Shown here: positions 6,679 to 11,330 of the stretch, piece after piece
Position numbering within the stretch: position 1 is the stretch's first letter
Layout of the letters: every line of letters begins with the position of its first letter
Origin: Gammaproteobacteria bacterium
GTDB taxonomy: Bacteria; Pseudomonadota; Gammaproteobacteria; Methylococcales; UBA2780
Assembly: GCA_003646305.1 (NCBI GenBank)
Contig: QNFJ01000052.1
Location: 1 to 11,330, forward strand
Reading direction: 5' to 3'
DNA length: 11,330 nt
Program-made: the position numbers and the translations under genes
Notes under the pieces: model-generated
What the model was told of the DNA's origin: nothing
Databases searched by the model: none
What the model saw: only the letters and a program-made list of their open reading frames with translations

Positions 6679-6751
6679 CAAAAAGAAAAAGTTTGGATCA
6701 GAATCTTAGCCTGCATTGGAGCCACTTTATCTACAATTAATTCTCCACTTT

Positions 6752-8392
6752 CTACTTCTGCACCAAATGATAACGCGTCAACAGTCCATGTGTAGAGGAA
6801 TCATGGCGACCAGGCAGGCCTCCATCAATCTCTTCTACGATTACATTAGCCAGCTGCTTTCCTAACTCGACCCCCCACTGATCAAATGAATTGATATCCC
6901 AAATTATTCCCTGAACCGATATTTTGTGCTCATACAACGCGATGAGTGCCCCCAAAGCCTCAGGTGTTAGCCGGTCCATTAAGATAGTGTTGCTTGGACG
7001 ATTCCCATCAAAGGTTTCATGCCCAACTAACCGGCTAATTTCCCTTTCATTAAGCCCTCTTTTTTTGAGTTCGATACAAACCTCTTCAGCTGTTTTACCT
7101 TTCATCAGCGCTTCTGACTGCGCAAAGCAGTTCGCCACCAACAACTTATGGTGTTCTTTCAGGTTACAATCGGATTTTAATGCCACGATAAAATCTGCCG
7201 GTACAGGCTGGGTCCCTTGATGAAGTGACTGATAAAAAGCATGCTGTCCATTGGTCCCAACCTCTCCCCAGATAACCGGGCTTGTCTCGACGGTTATCGG
7301 ATGACCCTCTCGGTCTACCGACTTGCCATTACTTTCCATGTCACATTGCTGGAGGTAAGCTGGAAAGCGGCTTAACCGGTGATCATAGGGCAAAACAGCA
7401 ACGCTAGAGGCTTTCTGAAAATTTCGGTTCCATATCCCCACTAAAGCTAATATAACCGGCATATTCTCTAATAGGGGAGATTGGCTGAAATGTTCATCCA
7501 TTAGATAAGCACCCTTGAGCAACCTCTCAAAAGAGTCCATACCAACGGCTAAAGCAATGGAAAGCCCAACAGCTGACCACAGAGAAAATCGCCCACCAAC
7601 CCAGTCCCAAATTTCAAAGCTATTATCCGGGTTTATTCCGAATGCTTTCACCGCTTTCAAATTAGCTGAAACCGCCACGAAATGATTGGCAATAGCTGCA
7701 TTATCTGAGTAGCCAGCTAGAAGCCACTTTTTAGCGCTTCGTGCATTGGTCATCGTCTCCAGCGTTGTGAAAGTTTTTGAGACTACGACAAAAAGTGTTG
7801 TCTCGGGAGAAAGTTTGCTCAGCCGCTGACTCAGCTCTTCGCCATCAACATTCGACACAAAATGAACATCGACCTCTTGCACTGCCTGCCTTGATAGAGC
7901 ACTAACAACCATACGAGGCCCAAGATCAGACCCCCCTATACCAATATTGACGATATCGGTGATTCGCTTACCACTAAAGCCCCGCCAACCCCCCAGATGA
8001 ACCGACTCTACAAGTGCCCGCATTCTATGCTGTACAGACATGATGGCCGGCATTACATCTTGACCATCAACGTAAACAGGCTGCTCCGAAAAATTTCGTA
8101 ATGCTGTATGTAAAACGGCTCTATTTTCCGTGTTGTTGAGTTTTTTCCCGGCAAACAGATCTGCAATTCGCTCTTTCAGGCAGCTTTCATTTGCCAGCAC
8201 CGCCAGAAAATCCAGCGTTTCTGCTGAAAGATGGTTTTTTGAATAGTCTAGAAAAAGCCCAGCCGCCTCGATGGAAAATTTCGAGAACCTCTCAGGATCG
8301 TTTTCAAAAAGATCATTTAAGTGAATATCTTTTGATTCACTGTAATGCTGATCAAGTGCTTTCCAGGATGGCCTGTCGGATCTATTGTTCAT
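6752..8392 (-). CDS. pgi: Glucose-6-phosphate isomerase
   Basis: This cytoplasmic enzyme interconverts glucose 6-phosphate and fructose 6-phosphate in glycolysis, gluconeogenesis and entry to the pentose phosphate route. The 546 residues match the length of E. coli Pgi (549) and align with it end to end by memory. Sugar-phosphate binding segments NIGIGGSDLGP (149-159) and SKTFTTLETMTNA (205-217) are present, as are both family signatures, DWVGGRFSLWSAVGLS (263-278) and FDQWGVELGKQLA (503-515). Catalytic residues are Glu353 in MESNGK, His384 in GTNGQHAF and Lys512. The start at 8392 gives the usual N-terminus (SWKALDQHYSESKDI...); the ribosome site is weak (GGA just upstream). It lies 147 bases after panD on the same strand, a pairing also known from Pseudomonas-type genomes, and may be read through from panD. 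No oddity seen. Confidence 0.98.
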   Translation of the reverse strand: MNNRSDRPSWKALDQHYSESKDIHLNDLFENDPERFSKFSIEAAGLFLDYSKNHLSAETLDFLAVLANESCLKERIADLFAGKKLNNTENRAVLHTALRNFSEQPVYVDGQDVMPAIMSVQHRMRALVESVHLGGWRGFSGKRITDIVNIGIGGSDLGPRMVVSALSRQAVQEVDVHFVSNVDGEELSQRLSKLSPETTLFVVVSKTFTTLETMTNARSAKKWLLAGYSDNAAIANHFVAVSANLKAVKAFGINPDNSFEIWDWVGGRFSLWSAVGLSIALAVGMDSFERLLKGAYLMDEHFSQSPLLENMPVILALVGIWNRNFQKASSVAVLPYDHRLSRFPAYLQQCDMESNGKSVDREGHPITVETSPVIWGEVGTNGQHAFYQSLHQGTQPVPADFIVALKSDCNLKEHHKLLVANCFAQSEALMKGKTAEEVCIELKKRGLNEREISRLVGHETFDGNRPSNTILMDRLTPEALGALIALYEHKISVQGIIWDINSFDQWGVELGKQLANVIVEEIDGGLPGRHDSSTHGLLTRYHLVQK

Positions 8393-8451
8393 CCGAAAAA
8401 GCGTAGGCGCTGAAGGGTGTTAAATCAAGAAAAAGATTGGAGCTGAGTAAC

Positions 8452-8481
8452 ACAAAAGCTCGTCCATAAGCTTTCATTTGT
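8452..8481 (-). terminator. Weak hairpin between panD and pgi
   Basis: AAAGCT (8455-8460) pairs with AGCTTT (8469-8474), with partial outer pairing ACA/TGT. On the minus strand the stem is followed by TTTTGTG, a poor T tract. It may be a leaky terminator or attenuator between panD and pgi. Confidence 0.3.
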
Positions 8482-8539
8482 TGAGTCTATTGGGAAGAGA
8501 GGAGAATGGGCTTGGTGCTTCTAACCTGTTTACAGCAGA

Positions 8540-8920
8540 CTAAGCTGCCTGAACAGGGATTGAGTTACTGCTATGAGTCACCCGGTTATCTGTGTCGAAA
8601 TAAAGCATTGTCGGCTTGAATGCAGCCAGTTCATTCTCATCCAGCCCAGCAAATGCAGCGATAATCAGCAGATCATTTTCGCATGCTCGCCGAGCCGCAG
8701 CACCATTTACCGAAATAACACCCGAGCCTGCTTCCGCACGTATAGCGTAAGTTGTGAAGCGCTCACCATTGTTGATGTTATAGATATCAATTTGTTCGTA
8801 CTCTCGTATCCCTGAACGATCTAGTAAATCTCCGTCAATCGCACAAGAACCTTCGTATTCAAGTTCTGCATGAGTTACACGTACTCGGTGCAACTTTGCT
8901 TTTAGCATCGTTGTCTGCAT
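8540..8920 (-). CDS. panD: Aspartate 1-decarboxylase (pyruvoyl enzyme proenzyme)
   Basis: PanD decarboxylates L-aspartate to beta-alanine, the precursor that PanC joins to pantoate in coenzyme A synthesis. The 126-residue length equals that of E. coli PanD. The self-cleavage site Gly24-Ser25 lies in EYEGSCAID; Ser25 becomes the pyruvoyl group. Lys9, Thr57, Tyr58 and Asn72 (VNGAAARRA) are at the expected active-site positions. In enterobacteria cleavage is promoted by PanZ; no such gene is in this window. The gene has its own strong promoter (8952-8980), so it does not depend on the panC-channel transcript, and pgi follows downstream. The start is MQTTMLKAKLHRVRVT, typical of the family; the ribosome site is weak (AGGCAG about 7 bases before the ATG). 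Confidence 0.98.
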   Translation of the reverse strand: MQTTMLKAKLHRVRVTHAELEYEGSCAIDGDLLDRSGIREYEQIDIYNINNGERFTTYAIRAEAGSGVISVNGAAARRACENDLLIIAAFAGLDENELAAFKPTMLYFDTDNRVTHSSNSIPVQAA

Positions 8921-8951
8921 ACTAACTGCCTATTTCAATCATGAGCGAGGC

Positions 8952-8980
8952 ATTATGCCAGCTTAAAGGTGGGTTGGCAA
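8952..8980 (-). promoter_or_regulatory. Strong sigma70 promoter of panD
   Basis: On the minus strand TTGCCA (8980-8975) and CATAAT (8957-8952) each match the consensus at five of six bases, with an ideal 17-base spacer and a TG one base before the -10 (extended -10). The transcript would begin near 8945, giving a leader of about 25 bases before the ATG at 8920. Confidence 0.8.
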
Positions 8981-9005
8981 TTATTTTGTGCGTTTGCATA
9001 ATTGC
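8977..9005. repeat. Inverted repeat overlapping the panD -35 box, possible operator
   Basis: GCAATTAT (8977-8984) and ATAATTGC (8998-9005) form a perfect 8-bp inverted repeat with a 13-base gap, so the half-sites are 21 bases (two helical turns) apart. The left arm covers most of the panD -35 box. With no T run, an operator is more likely than a terminator for the upstream channel gene. Confidence 0.5.
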
Positions 9006-9055
9006 TTAACTTTCATATAGTTACAATCAAAATAACCATCTTGGCCGCATAAAAA

Positions 9056-10813
9056 TCAATATGTTACCGGAGGTGGCCTTCCGCCGCTTCCAGTGGTTTT
9101 ATCAAAAATCTCTTTGACAACGCCACGAGCTTGCTGGAATGTTGCTTCCTGGTCAAAAGAGTTAAGTGCTCCCCCCGGTCTTCCTGCATCTTCAGGTGCC
9201 GGCTGCCAGTAAACTGTTTGCGTTGGGAAGGCAAATTCAACACCCAATTGATCGGCTAACCTCAAAATATCCAGCAAAAAGCGGTGTCTTTCCCGCAGTT
9301 CAGTTCCCCATTCTGGAACAGCCCAGAAAACATAGACCAGCACATCAAGTGAGGCATGCCCCATTTCATTCAGGTAAACATGATAATAATCCTTTCGCAT
9401 GTAAGGATGAACACGAACAATCTCACGTACTCCTTCGCAAAATGCCTCAATCCTCTCGGGAGGGGTGTCGTAAGTCAGAGAAACTTTACTGGAATAACGC
9501 CTGTAGTGGCGCTCCCCCATATTGTCGACACTTGCCGTTATAAAGTGAGAGTTTGGAAAATAAATCAGCGAATTATAAAAAGTTCTGATTTTAGTGCTTC
9601 GCAATCCTATCTCTTCAACCGTCCCTTCAACCTCACCATTGCCGACTACAATCCAGTCACCCACTCGGAAAGTTCGATCCAGGAAAATAGTAATTGAGCC
9701 AAAAAGATTCTGTACCATATCTTTTGCAGCCAAAGCGAATGCCATACCAACCAGCCCGAGACTGGCCAGTACACCCGTAACATTGAAGTTCAACGTATCG
9801 GTAATAAACAACAACCCCATTACTGAAATAAAGAGTTTGAATGTTTTAGTCACCAAAGGGATAAGGACATCATCAAGTGATGACTCCGACCGAGAGGCAA
9901 AATGATGTAAATAAATACCCAGCACATCGACTAGTCGAAAACTACTCCAGACACATGACAGGCTGAACAGCATCTTAACCGCGACCATGAGATAAACTAA
10001 TGCATTTGATGACAGCCCCAGCACCATCAATCCAGCCCACCATAATGATGCCATAGCAGAAAGACCAAGCGGCCTCAACGCCACATCGGAAACCTTGCTT
10101 TTCTTCGTTATAAGAGCACTTTTCTTTTTCCAGTGCCTAACCAATAGCTTTAGTAGAAATGCGACAAACCGGTCAGCTATAAACCCCAGAAAGATGATTA
10201 AAAACAGGCCGATCCACTGCCAATGTTTCAACAGAAGATAGGTCTCGTTTAGCTTCTTAGGAATTTTCCCTCTTAGCTTAAGATGCCATGGCATCTGTTC
10301 CCCTTTCAGGTTTTTGCTATCAGCCAACTCCTCCATTATTTCCGGTAGGATGGCTAGTGTTTCAGAACTGAATAACCATCGACCATCGTCTTGCCGCGAA
10401 ATAACCACCTGCCCAGATTTGTAGGTATTAAAAACCCACGGCCTTCCTGTTTTTCGTGTTGAAACTTTTTCCAGGTTGATAACACGAGTACGATCAATAA
10501 CTTCAAGCAAAACCCAGGCGGCCTCACCTCCCTTTTCTTTGCGTATTAAATCGTTCACTTCAGACAAATCAAGCGTTGAAATAGCGCCCTCGATCGCCTC
10601 ACTATGCCCTTTATTCACTTTATCCATGGAGCTGAAGAAGGTGCTCATAGTCTCTTTAGGCGAAGCAAGCCCCATACTTTCAGGGGTTTTCTTCACCTCT
10701 TTTACCTCTTCTTCCTGAGTTGGCAGGCCTAGTCCACTCATATCTGCAATTGTATTGAACGAAAAAAGCAGCAGAAAACAGCTAATGAATATAATTCTTA
10801 CCCGCATTTTCAT
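9056..10813 (-). CDS. MscS-family mechanosensitive ion channel with N-terminal periplasmic domain
   Basis: The 585-residue protein begins with a signal peptide (hydrophobic core 5-18, likely cut after TIA23). A soluble region of about 170 residues follows (24-195), probably periplasmic. Hydrophobic segments lie at about 199-217, 250-268, 271-293, 318-338 and 342-363; the last is glycine/alanine rich (VTGVLASLGLVGMAFALAAKD) like the pore helix TM3 of MscS. After it come QNLFGSITIFLDRTFRVGDWIVV (partly 368-390) and the beta domain EGTVEEIGLRSTKIRTF, then the mixed alpha/beta domain ending GVEFAFPTQTVYW (524-536). Such channels release solutes on hypo-osmotic shock. It is larger than MscS (286 residues) and resembles YnaI/YbdG-type or larger paralogues. 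Its ATG overlaps the panC stop by 4 bases (ATGA), so it is translationally coupled to panC. The tail (540-585) is proline/glycine rich and not conserved in appearance. Confidence 0.93.
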   Translation of the reverse strand: MKMRVRIIFISCFLLLFSFNTIADMSGLGLPTQEEEVKEVKKTPESMGLASPKETMSTFFSSMDKVNKGHSEAIEGAISTLDLSEVNDLIRKEKGGEAAWVLLEVIDRTRVINLEKVSTRKTGRPWVFNTYKSGQVVISRQDDGRWLFSSETLAILPEIMEELADSKNLKGEQMPWHLKLRGKIPKKLNETYLLLKHWQWIGLFLIIFLGFIADRFVAFLLKLLVRHWKKKSALITKKSKVSDVALRPLGLSAMASLWWAGLMVLGLSSNALVYLMVAVKMLFSLSCVWSSFRLVDVLGIYLHHFASRSESSLDDVLIPLVTKTFKLFISVMGLLFITDTLNFNVTGVLASLGLVGMAFALAAKDMVQNLFGSITIFLDRTFRVGDWIVVGNGEVEGTVEEIGLRSTKIRTFYNSLIYFPNSHFITASVDNMGERHYRRYSSKVSLTYDTPPERIEAFCEGVREIVRVHPYMRKDYYHVYLNEMGHASLDVLVYVFWAVPEWGTELRERHRFLLDILRLADQLGVEFAFPTQTVYWQPAPEDAGRPGGALNSFDQEATFQQARGVVKEIFDKTTGSGGRPPPVTY

Positions 10814-11330
10814 GACATCAACCTGTTAAAAGAGAGATTATCGATCAGGCGTGGCGCCCCAAATTGTGCGGCGGCTAAAATGACTAGCTCCACATCATCC
10901 TCTGCAGCCGGATTAAGATCAGAGCGACGAGAAACAGTGAAGTACTCGGGCTTGAAGCCTGCTTTATTCAGCCTATCTATCTGTTCAGATTCAATTGCCT
11001 CAATAGACCTCTCGCCAGCCAAAATAGCTTCTTTTGCATCACAAAGGCAACGATATAGAAGAGAGGCCTGCTCTCGCTCGTCTGATTTCAAATAGCCATT
11101 CCGAGAACTCAATGCTAACCCGCTTGCTTCTCTAACGGTCGGCACACCTTGAACCGTAATCGGCATATTGAGCTCTTTAACCATTTTGCGAATAACCGAC
11201 AGCTGCTGGAAATCTTTTTCACCAAATAGCGCCAAATCAGGGCCAACCATATTAAAGAGCTTACAAACAATCGTTGCCACACCTCGAAAGTGGCCCGACC
11301 GATGCTCCCCACAGAGCATTTCAGAAACGC
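10810..11330 (-). CDS. panC: Pantothenate synthetase, C-terminal part (5' end outside the window)
   Basis: PanC condenses pantoate with beta-alanine using ATP to give pantothenate, with a pantoyl-adenylate intermediate. The window holds about 173 C-terminal residues of an enzyme usually about 280 long; the frame stays open past the ATG at 11319 to the window edge (VSE before MLCGEHRSGHFRGV). Diagnostic segments are GHFRGVATIV, GPDLALFGEKDFQQL (pantoate and ATP binding), and LALSSRNGYL, the KMSKS-like loop of this nucleotidyltransferase. The C-terminus APRLIDNLSF matches the family. The stop TGA overlaps the start of the channel gene. panB is expected further upstream but is not in view. Confidence 0.97.
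   Translation of the reverse strand, partial: VSEMLCGEHRSGHFRGVATIVCKLFNMVGPDLALFGEKDFQQLSVIRKMVKELNMPITVQGVPTVREASGLALSSRNGYLKSDEREQASLLYRCLCDAKEAILAGERSIEAIESEQIDRLNKAGFKPEYFTVSRRSDLNPAAEDDVELVILAAAQFGAPRLIDNLSFNRLMS

Noticed and set aside
9166..9905. Several plus-strand open frames inside the channel gene
   Set aside because: They are antisense shadows of a well-supported MscS-family gene and show no protein-like motifs.
1..11330. CRISPR array, insertion sequence, phage or defence island
   Set aside because: No arrayed repeats, transposase, integrase, phage or recognised defence genes were seen.

Overview
This window looks like ordinary chromosome from a gammaproteobacterium, possibly an Oceanospirillales-like marine lineage. 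The reasons are the panC/panD/pgi neighbourhood, the E. coli-like Pgi, PanC and PanD proteins, and an AT-leaning base composition (mid-40s % GC by eye). The taxonomic guess is inference. Nearly everything lies on the minus strand. The exceptions are the partial PhoH gene at the left edge, a broken LysR remnant and a tRNA-Leu.

Layout: (1) 1-1101 (+), the 3' part of a PIN-PhoH ATPase gene, ending at a perfect 19-bp hairpin shared with the convergent operon. (2) 1174-2918 (-), an AI-2E/PerM-type membrane permease and a secreted BON-like protein, translationally coupled through an ATGA overlap. (3) 3011-4651 (-), a MutS-type ATPase that carries two predicted membrane segments and lacks the mismatch-recognition part of true MutS. 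Just upstream on the same strand is a small Rieske [2Fe-2S] protein (4730-5077). (4) 5162-5521 (+), the C-terminal remnant of a LysR-type regulator, then tRNA-Leu(CAA) (5731-5817) with its own promoter and terminator. (5) 6082-6649 (-), an exported SYLF/YSC84-family protein whose signal peptide is out of frame by one base in an A8 run. (6) 6752-11330 (-), panC (partial) - mscS-like channel - panD - pgi. The pan genes make beta-alanine and condense it with pantoate for coenzyme A; Pgi links glycolysis and the pentose phosphate pathway.

I did not find a mobile element, CRISPR array, defence island or clearly new multi-gene system. The observations most worth a second look are the poly-A frameshift in the SYLF gene, the membrane-anchored MutS-like ATPase, the mechanosensitive channel gene inserted between panC and panD by an ATGA overlap, the strong separate panD promoter overlapped by an inverted repeat, and the LysR remnant next to the tRNA.
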